Positions 24,433 to 32,965 are shown, counted from the first letter of the stretch. The stretch is 64,000 nt of DNA from Microbacterium sp. A20 (GCF_004794515.1 NZ_SSDF01000080.1:116715-180714), one strand, 5' to 3'. Notes: generated by a model from the sequence alone, not told the origin. Numbers and translations: made by a program.

Positions 24433-25281
24433 TCAGGCCCCCGGAAGGTACCGGCTCAGGTGCTCGAACGGCGGCTGGGATGACAGGTGCGACACGGCCG
24501 CGGATCCCACCGCGCAGGCGGCGGCCAGCGCATCGGCCGGTGCGTGGCCGGCGCGCAGCGCGAGTACGAGCGCCGCGCAGAAGGCATCACCGGCGCCGAC
24601 GGTGTTGACGGCCTCGGCGGGGACGCCGTCGGCCCGGGCGATCTCCTCGCCACGGCGGTACAGCGCAGCGCCGTCCGCACCGTAGGTGACCGCGACGAGC
24701 TCTGCCCCGGCCAGCTCGGGCATGAGCTCCCGCTCGGTCTCGTTCACGATGAACAGGTCGACCCGGCGCAGCAGAGCCTCGGGCAACGGCTGGGCGGGCG
24801 CGGCGTTGAGCGCGATGAAGCCCTCCGCCGTGGCGACGACATCCTCGACCACCGCGAGCGAGATCTCCAGCTGCATGAGCACCGCCTCGTCTGCGCCGAA
24901 GGTCACGCCGTCCAGCGACACGTGATCGTTGGCACCGGGGCAGACGGCGATCTGGTTCTCGGCATCCGCGTCGACGACGATGAGCGCGGTTCCGGTGGCG
25001 TCATCCACGGTGCGCAGGTCGGTGACGTCGACGCCGGCCCGCTTCATCTCCTCCCGGGTCCAGGATCCGTCGGCGTCATCGCCGACGGCACCGATCATCC
25101 GCACTCGTCCGCCCAGCTTCGCCGCGGCGACCGCCTGGTTCGCGCCCTTCCCGCCCAGATCGCGGGAGAGTCGCCCGCCGGCCACCGTCTCGCCGGCCGT
25201 GGGGAGACGGTCGACGAACGCGGTCACGTCGACGTTCGCGCTGCCGACGACGACGAGGGAGGGAAGCATAGGAGAGGTCAT
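24433..25281 (-). CDS. ribokinase (uri/rbsK1-like)
   Basis: A 282-residue PfkB-family carbohydrate kinase most like ribokinase: VVGSANVDVTAFVDRLP at the N-terminus, GGKGANQA, and the ATP-binding/catalytic NTVGAGDAFCAAL near the C-terminus with the catalytic Asp. It should phosphorylate ribose to ribose-5-phosphate, here derived from nucleosides. It diverges from the nucleoside hydrolase gene across a LacI-type operator. I chose ATG 25281, though starts at 25269 or 25314 are possible because none has a clear ribosome binding site. The set kinase, hydrolase, LacI regulator and permease matches the corynebacterial uridine/ribose cluster. Confidence 0.9.
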   Translation of the reverse strand: MTSPMLPSLVVVGSANVDVTAFVDRLPTAGETVAGGRLSRDLGGKGANQAVAAAKLGGRVRMIGAVGDDADGSWTREEMKRAGVDVTDLRTVDDATGTALIVVDADAENQIAVCPGANDHVSLDGVTFGADEAVLMQLEISLAVVEDVVATAEGFIALNAAPAQPLPEALLRRVDLFIVNETERELMPELAGAELVAVTYGADGAALYRRGEEIARADGVPAEAVNTVGAGDAFCAALVLALRAGHAPADALAAACAVGSAAVSHLSSQPPFEHLSRYLPGA

Positions 25282-25356
25282 GGCAGCAGCTTTCGGATCG
25301 AGCGGAGGCATCGGAACGCGGACATCGCGGCCGACTTGACGTTCATGTGAGAAAGT

Positions 25357-25374
25357 GTAAACGTTTACGCACGC
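25357..25374. promoter_or_regulatory. LacI-type operator, kinase/hydrolase promoter region
   Basis: The perfect 12-bp palindrome GTAAACGTTTAC (25357-25368) followed by GCACGC lies between the divergent ribokinase and nucleoside hydrolase genes. The 18-base segment matches the one before the permease gene at 16 of 18 positions, so both probably bind the cluster's LacI regulator. Confidence 0.8.
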
Positions 25375-25393
25375 ACATCTGCAAAGGAGCACC

Positions 25394-26326
25394 ATGACCA
25401 TTCCCGTCCTTCTCGACTGCGATCCCGGCCACGACGACGTCTTCGCCATCTGGCTCGCGGCCGGAAACGACGCCATCGACCTCCGCGGTGTGACGACGGT
25501 AGGCGGCAACGGCTACCTCGAGCACACCACCCGGAACGCGCGGATCGCGCTCACCGTCGCCGGCGTGACGGACGTGCCGGTCGCCGCTGGTGCCGACAAG
25601 CCCCTCGTGCGAGAGCTCACCCCGGGCGCGTGGATCCACGGCGAGAACGCGCTGGGCGGACCGGTCCTCCCCGAGCCGACCGTTCCCCTCGACCCGCGTC
25701 ACGCCGTGCAGTTCCTCGCCGACACTCTCGCCGCCTCGCCGGAGCCGATCACCGTGATCCCGACCGGCCCGCTCACCAACATCGCGCTCCTCCTGCAGCA
25801 GCATCCGGAGGTCGTCCCCCAGATCAAGGAGATCATCTGGATGGGCGGCTCGACCGGCCGGGGCAACGTCGGCGCGTACCCGGAGTTCAACGCCTGGGCC
25901 GACCCCGAAGCGGCGGCCGTGGTCTTCGCATCCGGCGTGCCGCTCACCATGGTCGGGCTCAACATCTCCCACCAGGCACTGATCACCGAAGACGTGATCC
26001 AGCGCATCGGTGCAGTCGGCAACGAGACCTCGGCATTCGGCGTCGAGCTGCTGCGCTTCTTCTGCGGAACCTACGAGAAGGCCGAGGGGATGCCGGAGGG
26101 CCCGCTGCACGATCCCATCACCGTCGCCATCGCGATCGATCGGGCCGTCGCCACGATCCAGCGCTGCCACGTCGACATCGAGACGACCGGCGAGTTCACG
26201 GCGGGCGCGACCTGCGTCGACCTGCACGACATGCTGGGCAAGGAGCCGAACACCGACGTCGCGATCACGCTCGACGTGCCGAAGTTCTGGGATCTGGTGA
26301 CGGATGCCGTCGGCGCGCTGGCCTGA
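25394..26326 (+). CDS. ribonucleoside hydrolase (IUNH family)
   Basis: A 310-residue inosine-uridine nucleoside N-ribohydrolase. The N-terminal calcium-binding motif LLDCDPGHDDVFA and a downstream NTDVAI stretch are clear; GPLTNIALLLQQHP and MGGSTGRGNVGAYPEFNAWADPEA are family core motifs. It hydrolyses ribonucleosides to base plus ribose, which the divergent ribokinase would phosphorylate. The ribosome binding site AAGGAG is 5 bases upstream of ATG 25394. It converges on the LacI gene with 3 bases between stops. Base preference (uridine likely by analogy with UriH) is inferred. Confidence 0.92.
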   Translation: MTIPVLLDCDPGHDDVFAIWLAAGNDAIDLRGVTTVGGNGYLEHTTRNARIALTVAGVTDVPVAAGADKPLVRELTPGAWIHGENALGGPVLPEPTVPLDPRHAVQFLADTLAASPEPITVIPTGPLTNIALLLQQHPEVVPQIKEIIWMGGSTGRGNVGAYPEFNAWADPEAAAVVFASGVPLTMVGLNISHQALITEDVIQRIGAVGNETSAFGVELLRFFCGTYEKAEGMPEGPLHDPITVAIAIDRAVATIQRCHVDIETTGEFTAGATCVDLHDMLGKEPNTDVAITLDVPKFWDLVTDAVGALA

Positions 26327-26329
26327 CGC

Positions 26330-27346
26330 TCAGCGAGGCGGGGCGGGAGACGTCGATTCGGCGACCCGCAGACTCGGCGCGAGCCGACGGAGGACGAACG
26401 GGGCGTCGGGGTCTTCCATCCGTCGCACGAGTGCCTCCGTCGCCTCGCGCGCGAGTTCGTCGAACGGCTGGACCACAGTGGTCAGCCGTGGCTCGCAGAC
26501 GTCGGCGAGCATCGTGCCGTCGAACCCGGTGACCTGCACGTCGGCGGGCACGCTCCTGCCCGCACGCTTCAATGCGGCGATCGTGCCGGCCGCGACGAGG
26601 TCGTCTCCCGCGATGATCGCGTCGGGAAGCGGGCCTCGTGCCAGCAGCGCTTCCGCAGCGCTCTCGCCGAACGACAGCAGGTACTCGCCGAAGATGTTCT
26701 CCTCCGCGGGCAGGGCACGCGTGCGCACCGTCTCCTCGAAGGCGGCTCGCCGCTCTCGACCCACCGAGGTGACGTCGTTGCCCGAGACGAGCACGACCCG
26801 CCGCGCGCCGCGGGACGTGACGTGCTCCACGGCGAGGTCGATGCCGGCATCGTTGTCCACCCCGACGAAGTCGGCCGGAAGATCGAGCACATGCCGGTCC
26901 AGCTGCACGAGCGGGACCCTCCGTGCGGTGTCGGCGACCGCCTCGAACGAGAGCTCGGCATCGGCGGGCACGACGAAGATGCCTTCGACGCGCCGCTCGA
27001 CCAGCATGCGCAGACGGTCGCGCTCGCGGTCGACATCGCCGTGCGAGTCCGCGATGACGAGGTCGAGCCCGCGGCGCTGCAGGTGGTCCTCGAGGCGGTG
27101 TATGAGCTCACCGTAGAAGGGATTGCTGATGACCGGGACGACCACGCCGATGGTGGCGCCGGTGCCGGCGCGCAGCCCTCGACCGATGAGGTTGACCCGG
27201 TAGCCCAGCTGCTCGGCCACCTGTGCGACATGCTCGGCCGTGCGTCCGGACACGCGGTCCTTGCCGTTGAGGGCCCGCGAGACCGTCGCGATGGAGACAC
27301 CGGCGGCGGCGGCGACCTCGTGCAGCGTGACGGACGCCTTCTTCAT
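26330..27346 (-). CDS. LacI-family regulator of nucleoside cluster
   Basis: A 338-residue LacI/GalR regulator. The N-terminal helix-turn-helix and hinge (VTLHEVAAAAGVSIATVSRALNG to about residue 58) precede a periplasmic-binding-like sensor domain. I chose ATG 27346 (GAGG 5 bases upstream) over a longer TTG start at 27391. It is divergent from the MFS permease gene, and two operators that share 16 of 18 bases flank the cluster, so it probably represses ribokinase, hydrolase, permease and itself. The inducer is likely a nucleoside, ribose or a ribose phosphate. It resembles UriR/RbsR of Corynebacterium. Confidence 0.9.
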   Translation of the reverse strand: MKKASVTLHEVAAAAGVSIATVSRALNGKDRVSGRTAEHVAQVAEQLGYRVNLIGRGLRAGTGATIGVVVPVISNPFYGELIHRLEDHLQRRGLDLVIADSHGDVDRERDRLRMLVERRVEGIFVVPADAELSFEAVADTARRVPLVQLDRHVLDLPADFVGVDNDAGIDLAVEHVTSRGARRVVLVSGNDVTSVGRERRAAFEETVRTRALPAEENIFGEYLLSFGESAAEALLARGPLPDAIIAGDDLVAAGTIAALKRAGRSVPADVQVTGFDGTMLADVCEPRLTTVVQPFDELAREATEALVRRMEDPDAPFVLRRLAPSLRVAESTSPAPPR

Positions 27347-27398
27347 CACGACCTCGATCTCCCCCGGCGCCGCTGTGGCACCACGACTCAAAGATAGA

Positions 27399-27422
27399 GC
27401 GTGCGTAAAGGATTACGCACGC
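27399..27422. promoter_or_regulatory. LacI-type operator before permease and regulator genes
   Basis: Perfect 10-bp inverted repeat GCGTGCGTAA / TTACGCACGC with spacer AGGA (27409-27412). Its right part, GTAAAGGATTACGCACGC (27405-27422), matches the ribokinase/hydrolase operator at 16 of 18 bases. It lies between the divergent LacI and MFS genes. Confidence 0.8.
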
Positions 27423-27456
27423 GAACAGCCAACGATTCGACACGAAGAAGTGAGTA

Positions 27457-28890
27457 ATGACCAATCACACAGATGCGATTCGCACCCGGACCAACGTGGT
27501 CTCGCTGATGATCGCGCTCCTCGCCGCATGCCTCGCCTTCCAGCTCAACGCCAGCATGCTGAGCCCCGCGCTGGTGACGATGGAGCGCGAACTGGATGCG
27601 TCGGCATCCGAGATCGCGGCGACGCAGACCGTCTTCTTCACCGCCGCCGCCCTCTTCACCCTCTTCCTTCCGCGTCTGGGTGACCTGATCGGGCGCCGTC
27701 GCGTCCTCGTCGGCATGCTCGTGGTCATGGCCGTGGGCTGCGTCGTCGCGGCGCTGGCCACGAACGTCCCGATGCTGTTCATCGGCCGCCTGATCCAGGG
27801 CGTCTCGGGACCCGTCGTCCCGCTCTGCCTGATCATGCTGCGTGCAGCCGTCAAGGATCCGAAGGTGTACGGCACCCTGCTCGGTGTCGTCACGGCGGTC
27901 AACGGAGGCATCGCGGGCGGTGACGCGCTGCTCGGCGGCTATCTGGCGACGAACCACGGCTTCGCCTCGATCTTCTGGACCATGGCGGGCGTGGCCGTCG
28001 TCGCGGCTCTCGTCGTGCGCTTCCTCGCCCCCGAGACGATGGCCGAAGACCGTCCGCGGATGGACTGGTGGGGATCGCTGCTGCTGGTCGTCTCGGTCGG
28101 TTCGATGCTCGTCGCGCTGAACGAGCTCGGGAAGCTCGCCGATGCGGACCTGATCCTCGTGATTGTCCTCGCCGTGGTCGCCGTCGTGTCGTTCTTCTCC
28201 TTCTGGAAGCTCGAGGGCAGGCTCGATCATCCGCTCGTCTCGATCCCCCAGCTGAAGCAGCGCGCCACATGGGCTTTGAGCGCCACGTCGCTCCTCACTC
28301 TCTCCGGGATCTTCGCGATCATGAACGGCGTCGTGCCGGCCCTCGCGCAGGACTCCTCGATGAACCTCGGGATGAGTGCCGAAGAGGTGTCGCTGTGGAT
28401 CCTCATGCCGTACGCCCTCGCCGGCCTGCTGATGGGGCCGCTCAGCGGGAGGCTCGCTGCCACGGTCGGATACCGGACGATGCTGCGTATCGGCCTCGGG
28501 GGCACGATCGTGGTGCTCGGGCTCATGGTCGCCAACGTCGAGACCGCCTCGCGCCTCGTCCTGCTGCTACTCTCCGTCGCCGTCGGCATCACCTACGCCG
28601 GGATCGGCAACATCATGCTCAACGGCCTGGGCGTCGTCCTCTCGCCGAAGGAGCGCCCCGGGTCGCTTCCCGGGTTGAACACCGGTGCCATCAACCTCGG
28701 CGCGGGACTGAGCTTCGTCGTGATCTACGCCGCCCAGACCTCGTTCGCCTCGGACTCGGCGGGAGCGGGTGCCGGATACGTCGCCGCATTGGTCACCGGT
28801 GCCGTCGTGCTCGTCGGAGCGCTGGTCTTCTCGATGTTCATCCCGAAGCCGGTGCACGCTGAGCTGACCGCTCAGCGGGTCACGTCGTAG
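27457..28890 (+). CDS. MFS transporter, DHA2-like, probable nucleoside permease
   Basis: A 477-residue major facilitator protein with about 14 membrane helices. The loop motif RLGDLIGRRRVLVG (about 70-83) and the FIGRLIQGVSG helix (about 107-117) fit the DHA2 subfamily. Placed beside the nucleoside hydrolase, ribokinase and LacI regulator under a shared operator, it is probably the uptake permease (UriT-like), although most DHA2 relatives are exporters, so the direction is inferred. GTGAG lies close before ATG 27457. A hairpin after the stop (28896-28903 with 28927-28934) may end transcription. Confidence 0.85.
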   Translation: MTNHTDAIRTRTNVVSLMIALLAACLAFQLNASMLSPALVTMERELDASASEIAATQTVFFTAAALFTLFLPRLGDLIGRRRVLVGMLVVMAVGCVVAALATNVPMLFIGRLIQGVSGPVVPLCLIMLRAAVKDPKVYGTLLGVVTAVNGGIAGGDALLGGYLATNHGFASIFWTMAGVAVVAALVVRFLAPETMAEDRPRMDWWGSLLLVVSVGSMLVALNELGKLADADLILVIVLAVVAVVSFFSFWKLEGRLDHPLVSIPQLKQRATWALSATSLLTLSGIFAIMNGVVPALAQDSSMNLGMSAEEVSLWILMPYALAGLLMGPLSGRLAATVGYRTMLRIGLGGTIVVLGLMVANVETASRLVLLLLSVAVGITYAGIGNIMLNGLGVVLSPKERPGSLPGLNTGAINLGAGLSFVVIYAAQTSFASDSAGAGAGYVAALVTGAVVLVGALVFSMFIPKPVHAELTAQRVTS

Positions 28891-28936
28891 ACCGTGGGGG
28901 CGGGTTCGAGGTGTGGGCATCCCTCACCGCCCCCGT

Positions 28937-30130
28937 TCAGCGTGACGCGCGAACCGCCGCCGGCTCTCGTCGTTGCGCATGGCGCACGGCGGGGATGCCG
29001 AGAGCCCAGGCGACGAGGCCGGCTGCGGCGAAAACCGCTCCGAGGATCGCGGACCCCGTCCACCCCGACGTGCTGAACACCAGAGTGGTCGCGGCCGCGC
29101 CGACGGCAGACCCCAGCGAGTAGAAGACCATGTACCCGCCGATGGTCGTGGAGACGCGATCCGGATGCTGCGCGGTCAGGATGTGCTGGTTGCTGACGTG
29201 CACGGCCTGCACGGCGAAGTCGAGCACGACGATGCCGACGATCAGCAGCGCCAGTGACCAGGGGAGCTGCGCGATCAGCACCCAGGAGACGACCAGGGCG
29301 ACGAGGGCCGCACCGGTGACACGGTTCGCCTTGCCGGCGTCGGCCCAGCGACCCGCGCGGGTCGCTCCCAGCGCGCCGGTGAGACCGGCCAGACCGAAGA
29401 GTCCGATCTGGCTCTCGGTGAGCTGCCACGGCGTGCCCGACAGGGGAAGCGCCATCCCGCTCCAGAGCGTGCCGAAGGAGGCGAAGAGGAAGAAGGCGAT
29501 CATGCCGCGGCTGAGGAAGACGGGCTCGGTGAGCAGCCGGCCGATGCCTCCGACGAGGTCCGCAGAGCGGCGGGAGGGTGGGCCCACGTCGGTGGGCAGC
29601 AGGCGAAGTGCGGTGGCCGCCAGCGCGATCGAGAGCGTCGCGAGGACGACGTAGATGCTGCGCCACCCCCAGACGTCGGCCAGGACGCCGGCAACCAGCC
29701 GCGAGCAGAGGATGCCGATGACGACGCCCGACGTCACGAAGCCCAGGTTCCGCCCGCGCTCGCCGGGTTCCGACACTGCGGCTGCGTAGGCCACCGTGGT
29801 CTGCACGACGACGGCGAAGATCCCCGTGAGCGCCAGGCCGGCGAATGCCACCCCCGCGGCCGGAGCGAGTGCGACTGCGAGCATCCCGACGCCCACCAGG
29901 CCCAGATGCAGGGCGATCAGGCGCCGCCTGTCGAAGCGGTCGCCGAGGGGGACGAGCAGGACGAGCCCGACGAGGTAGCCCAGCTGCCCCGCCGACACCA
30001 GCCAGCCGAGCGCATCGGTCGGCACCTGAAGGTCTCGCCCCATCTGGCCGAGCACGGGCTGCGCGGCGTAGACGGTCGCGACCGCGACGGCGCAGATGGC
30101 GGCCAGCAGTGTCTTCATCCTGAGAGTCAC
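28937..30130 (-). CDS. MFS transporter, divergent from HxlR regulator
   Basis: A 397-residue MFS protein with about 12 membrane helices and the cytoplasmic loop motif PLGDRFDRRRLIAL (about 62-75) after helix two. Sugar-efflux/YnfM-like drug exporters have this organisation. The start is GTG 30130, since AAGGA is 5 bases upstream; an internal ATG at 30118 lacks spacing. It lies divergent from the HxlR regulator, with two copies of a GGTTGCANATTGC operator between, so its expression is probably controlled by that regulator. The substrate is unknown. Confidence 0.88.
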   Translation of the reverse strand: MTLRMKTLLAAICAVAVATVYAAQPVLGQMGRDLQVPTDALGWLVSAGQLGYLVGLVLLVPLGDRFDRRRLIALHLGLVGVGMLAVALAPAAGVAFAGLALTGIFAVVVQTTVAYAAAVSEPGERGRNLGFVTSGVVIGILCSRLVAGVLADVWGWRSIYVVLATLSIALAATALRLLPTDVGPPSRRSADLVGGIGRLLTEPVFLSRGMIAFFLFASFGTLWSGMALPLSGTPWQLTESQIGLFGLAGLTGALGATRAGRWADAGKANRVTGAALVALVVSWVLIAQLPWSLALLIVGIVVLDFAVQAVHVSNQHILTAQHPDRVSTTIGGYMVFYSLGSAVGAAATTLVFSTSGWTGSAILGAVFAAAGLVAWALGIPAVRHAQRREPAAVRASR

Positions 30131-30141
30131 GTCGTTCCTTT

Positions 30142-30195
30142 GGTTGCATATTGCTACCAAAGTGACGGTAGGGCATAATGGTTGCAGATTGCAAC
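30142..30195. promoter_or_regulatory. paired operators for the HxlR regulator
   Basis: Two related sites: GGTTGCATATTGCTAC (30142-30157) and GGTTGCAGATTGCAAC (30180-30195, containing the perfect repeat GTTGCA-GAT-TGCAAC). They agree at 14 of 16 bases and are 38 bp apart. The second site overlaps the region after a CATAAT -10-like element (30174-30179) for the HxlR gene; the first lies just upstream of the MFS start. Confidence 0.78.
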
Positions 30196-30208
30196 TCTTG
30201 GAGATCTC

Positions 30209-30655
30209 ATGAGCGAACCCGTCGGGCTCCCGCAGTGGACCGATCCGGACTGTCCCGTCGCGCGCACCGTCGACCTGGTCGGAGACCGCTGGAGCATGCT
30301 GATCATCCGCGACGCCATGGACGGCGCCCGCACGTTCACCGACTTCCAGAAACGCACGGGCATCGCGCGGAACATGCTCGCCGACAGGCTCCGTCGCCTC
30401 GCCGCATACGGTCTCATCGAGCAGGTCGATGCTCCCCCGGCCAAGCGCAAGCATTACGAGCTCACCCCGGCCGGCGAAGAGCTCTTCCCGGTGATCCTGG
30501 CCCTTAGGAGCTGGGGTGAGCGCCACGCCTTCGCCGGCGGGGAGAAGCACTCGACTCTCGTCGATGACGGAGGCGAGCGTGTGACGGCGCCGGTTCCCGT
30601 CGGCTCGGATGGTGCGCCGCTGACGAGTCGCAACACCCGCGTCGCGGTGGTGTGA
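30209..30655 (+). CDS. HxlR-family transcriptional regulator
   Basis: A 148-residue winged-helix regulator of the HxlR type. The family core is visible: CPVARTVDLVGDRWSMLIIRDAMDGARTF, the recognition region GIARNMLADRLRRLAAYGLIEQ, and the wing KRKHYELTPAGEELFPV. A conserved Cys (about residue 16) could act as a redox or electrophile sensor, as in the related YodB/HypR proteins, but this is inferred. ATG 30209 has GGAG about 7 bases upstream. It is divergent from an MFS gene with paired operators, suggesting control of efflux and of itself. Confidence 0.9.
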   Translation: MSEPVGLPQWTDPDCPVARTVDLVGDRWSMLIIRDAMDGARTFTDFQKRTGIARNMLADRLRRLAAYGLIEQVDAPPAKRKHYELTPAGEELFPVILALRSWGERHAFAGGEKHSTLVDDGGERVTAPVPVGSDGAPLTSRNTRVAVV

Positions 30656-30767
30656 GCCCCGAAGCATCGACCGCCGAAGTACCGTGGAGGCAGACAGCCC
30701 GATCACCCCCACTCCGCGGTCGAGGCGCGATGCACGTCTGACCGACGTGCGTTAACCGGGGGGTTTC

Positions 30768-31133
30768 ATGACCGACGGCAGGACGACCGACCACAGCACG
30801 CCGGACGCCACGATCGACGTGACCCCGGTCGCCGTCGCCACGGCGACCGCATCGTTCGCGATGCGCGTCGTGGAGGGATCATCTCTCGCGCTGAGCAGGG
30901 TCAGGATCCCACCCGGCGGCACGACAGGCGAGCATCGTCACGACTGCCCGATGCTCGTGATGGTCGAGTGCGGTTCCCTCACCCATCACGCCGCCGCGCA
31001 CCCGGCCGGCACGCGGTTCTACCGCGCAGGAGAGGCGTTCCTCGAGGGTGCCGACCATCTCCACGAGGGCGTGAATGACGGCACGGAAGACGTGGTCCTG
31101 TGGATGGTCGCCCTCGGGCCGGCGGTGACGTGA
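30768..31133 (+). CDS. cupin-domain protein
   Basis: A 121-residue small cupin. The beta-barrel motifs resemble the two cupin boxes: PGGTTGEHRHDCPMLVMVECG (metal-binding His residues) and a second ending in EGADHLHEGVNDG. The first ~25 residues are Thr/Asp-rich and look disordered. Catalytic function is not evident; small cupins may be enzymes or sensors. A GGGGGG stretch lies just upstream of ATG 30768. It stands alone, downstream of the HxlR gene by 112 bases. Confidence 0.8.
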   Translation: MTDGRTTDHSTPDATIDVTPVAVATATASFAMRVVEGSSLALSRVRIPPGGTTGEHRHDCPMLVMVECGSLTHHAAAHPAGTRFYRAGEAFLEGADHLHEGVNDGTEDVVLWMVALGPAVT

Positions 31134-31166
31134 CACCGCTAACGCCGCCACCGCCTGTGCGACGAC

Positions 31167-31469
31167 TCAGGCGACGCTGACGTATCCGCTCGAGGAGTCG
31201 TCTTCGACGAGGAGGTACGTGATCACGCCGTCGGCTGACGGTCGTCCTCGCCGCCACACCCGCTCGTGTCCGCCGGTGGAGTACCCGAGAGCGATCCACT
31301 CGGGAGCGTCGGGGTCACGCTGACCGACCACGAACGAGACGCTGCCGAGGCCCGTCGAGCACAGCTGCCCCACGAAGCGGCCCTCATCCAGGGCGGTCGG
31401 GGGCGTGCGGCACAGGTCTGAGGGGCGGATGCGCATGGTCACGTCGGCCGGGGCCGTCCGCGCCCTCAT
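31167..31469 (-). CDS. hypothetical protein
   Basis: A 100-residue soluble protein, start overlapping the stop of the upstream small gene (ATGA). No known motif; it contains GSVSFVVGQRDPDAPEWIALGYSTGGHERVW in a likely beta-rich fold, and an acidic LLVEDDSSSGYV end. Coupling to the 88-residue gene implies a common function, which I do not recognise. Confidence 0.65.
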   Translation of the reverse strand: MRARTAPADVTMRIRPSDLCRTPPTALDEGRFVGQLCSTGLGSVSFVVGQRDPDAPEWIALGYSTGGHERVWRRGRPSADGVITYLLVEDDSSSGYVSVA

Positions 31470-31732
31470 GCGGAACCTCCGGCACGAGCGCCGAGGTCGG
31501 CGAGGTCGCGCAGACCGTGCGCGTCGAGGTAGGCGCGGATCGTATCGTGGACGATGCGGATCTGCGCCTCATTGCTCATGGCTGCCTGCATGGTGCCCAT
31601 CGTGGGTGCCGGCTTGCCGTTCACGCGGTCGAGCGCCTCCCAGACGATGTCCTCGCGCGAGCCGCGGCCCATCGAGTGCGGCATCGAGCTGAACACCGGA
31701 TTCGGCTTCCAGCCGGTTCGGGTCTCTTCCAT
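31466..31732 (-). CDS. hypothetical protein, coupled pair
   Basis: An 88-residue soluble protein of unknown function. Its stop and the next gene's start overlap (ATGA). The middle contains REDIVWEALDRVNGKPAPTMG and the C-terminal half is predicted helical (AQIRIVHDTIRAYLDAHGLRDLADLG), a pattern also seen in small regulatory or accessory proteins. A GAGAGGAACC sequence upstream of ATG 31732 could serve as ribosome binding site. A Fur-like AT-rich palindrome lies about 205 bases upstream. Confidence 0.65.
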   Translation of the reverse strand: MEETRTGWKPNPVFSSMPHSMGRGSREDIVWEALDRVNGKPAPTMGTMQAAMSNEAQIRIVHDTIRAYLDAHGLRDLADLGARAGGSA

Positions 31733-31936
31733 CAGCGGTTCCTCTCATCTCGCACCGGGGCAGGCGGATGCGCGCGCATGTGCTCTGCGCGGCGGGCGCG
31801 CCGAACACCGCCGTGGGGCGATGAGCCCCGGAAGAACGGCGCGCTGTCTGCCGGCCAGGAGCCCCCTGCTTCGAGTGCCATCGGCGATGGCGGGGAGGTT
31901 CGGATCCGGCCGTCCGGTTCCCCATGACCGTATCAC

Positions 31937-31961
31937 GTTATTTTGAGTCATTCAAAATAAC
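31937..31961. promoter_or_regulatory. AT-rich palindrome, Fur/PerR-like operator candidate
   Basis: GTTATTTTGA (31937-31946) and TCAAAATAAC (31952-31961) form a perfect 10-bp inverted repeat around GTCAT. It stands out in GC-rich DNA and recalls TTGAATnATTCAA-type Fur/PerR sites. It lies in the 267-base region between the small gene pair and the methyltransferase-like gene; the rest of that region (31733-31936) shows nothing I can call. Confidence 0.55.
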
Positions 31962-31999
31962 CTGAGCTGTCGAACGTGCTCGCAATACGCGAACCGGCG

Positions 32000-32965
32000 T
32001 CAGGAGAGGTCGGCTGCGGTCTGAACCGCGACCGCCGGACGCCGGGGGACCCAGCAGGAGACCGCCGCACGATACGCGCGGAACTCCGCGCCGAACCGCT
32101 CCTCGAGGTCGGCTTCCTCGAGCGGCCGAACCAGCGTGTTCCACACCAGGGAGCCGGCGAGGGCGTAGAGCACCACGAGCCATGAGTCCGCGATCAGGCC
32201 GATCGCCACACCCTGTCCGATCCCGCCGACCGCCATCGGGTTCCGGACGAACCGGTACGGCCCGGAGATCACGAGCCGGCGCGGCATCTCCGACGGCAGC
32301 GGAGTCCCTGCACCGCGCACGGACATCGCCGCCGACGACCAGAGCGACAGCGCGAGCGCCGCGGCGAACAGGACCACCCCTCCGATGCGCAAGGCCGCCG
32401 GGAAGTCCAGGTGCAGACCCCAGCGCCATTCGAGCGCCAGGATGATGCCGGGGAGCGCGACGAGGAAGATCCCCGAGAAGACGAGGGTCTGCACCGCGGC
32501 TCTCACCATGAGCGCCCCGGTCGTGGTCGGCGCCGCGGGTCGGAAGCGGAAGGGGCCGATCAACAGCCACTCCGAGGGCAGGCGACCCACGAGGACGACG
32601 ATCGCGGCAGCCGTGGAGCCGGCTGCTGCCGCCACCATCAGCAACGCGCCCCACCCTGCGCTCGCGGTCACGGTGGCGTACAGGACCATGCCGGTGGCGA
32701 CGAGCACCGTCCAGGGTGCGGCGATCCATGCGGCGAACCGGAGCCCGCAGGCGACGAGGGCCGAGGCGATCACGAAGAGCGGGATGTCCAGCGCAGCGAG
32801 GAGCCGGGCGTCGAGCGTGCCCAGCGTCGCGGTTCGCACCCAGGGGAGCGTGAACACCCCGATCCACCAGCCCGCGCCCGCCAGGGCTTGGGCGGCGAAG
32901 TACACGCGTCCCCACGTCGCGGCGGCCGTCGCGGCCGAGTTCGCCGGTCGCCGGATCGCCTCCAT
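32000..32965 (-). CDS. isoprenylcysteine methyltransferase-family membrane protein
   Basis: A 321-residue polytopic membrane protein with about eight to nine hydrophobic segments. The C-terminal part carries the ICMT/PEMT-type motif ISGPYRFVRNPMAVGGIG and the downstream LVRPLEEADLEERFGAEFRAYRAAV, both family hallmarks near the S-adenosylmethionine site. It might methylate small lipophilic substrates; the substrate is not known. ATG 32965 has no ribosome binding site but TAGACT (minus strand, 32977-32972) ends 6 bases before it, consistent with leaderless transcription. It is a single gene with no evident partner. Confidence 0.85.
   Translation of the reverse strand: MEAIRRPANSAATAAATWGRVYFAAQALAGAGWWIGVFTLPWVRTATLGTLDARLLAALDIPLFVIASALVACGLRFAAWIAAPWTVLVATGMVLYATVTASAGWGALLMVAAAAGSTAAAIVVLVGRLPSEWLLIGPFRFRPAAPTTTGALMVRAAVQTLVFSGIFLVALPGIILALEWRWGLHLDFPAALRIGGVVLFAAALALSLWSSAAMSVRGAGTPLPSEMPRRLVISGPYRFVRNPMAVGGIGQGVAIGLIADSWLVVLYALAGSLVWNTLVRPLEEADLEERFGAEFRAYRAAVSCWVPRRPAVAVQTAADLS

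Noticed and set aside
27457..30130. Two MFS genes as a recent duplication
   Set aside because: They belong to different subfamilies (14 versus 12 helices) and differ in motifs, so they are not close paralogues.
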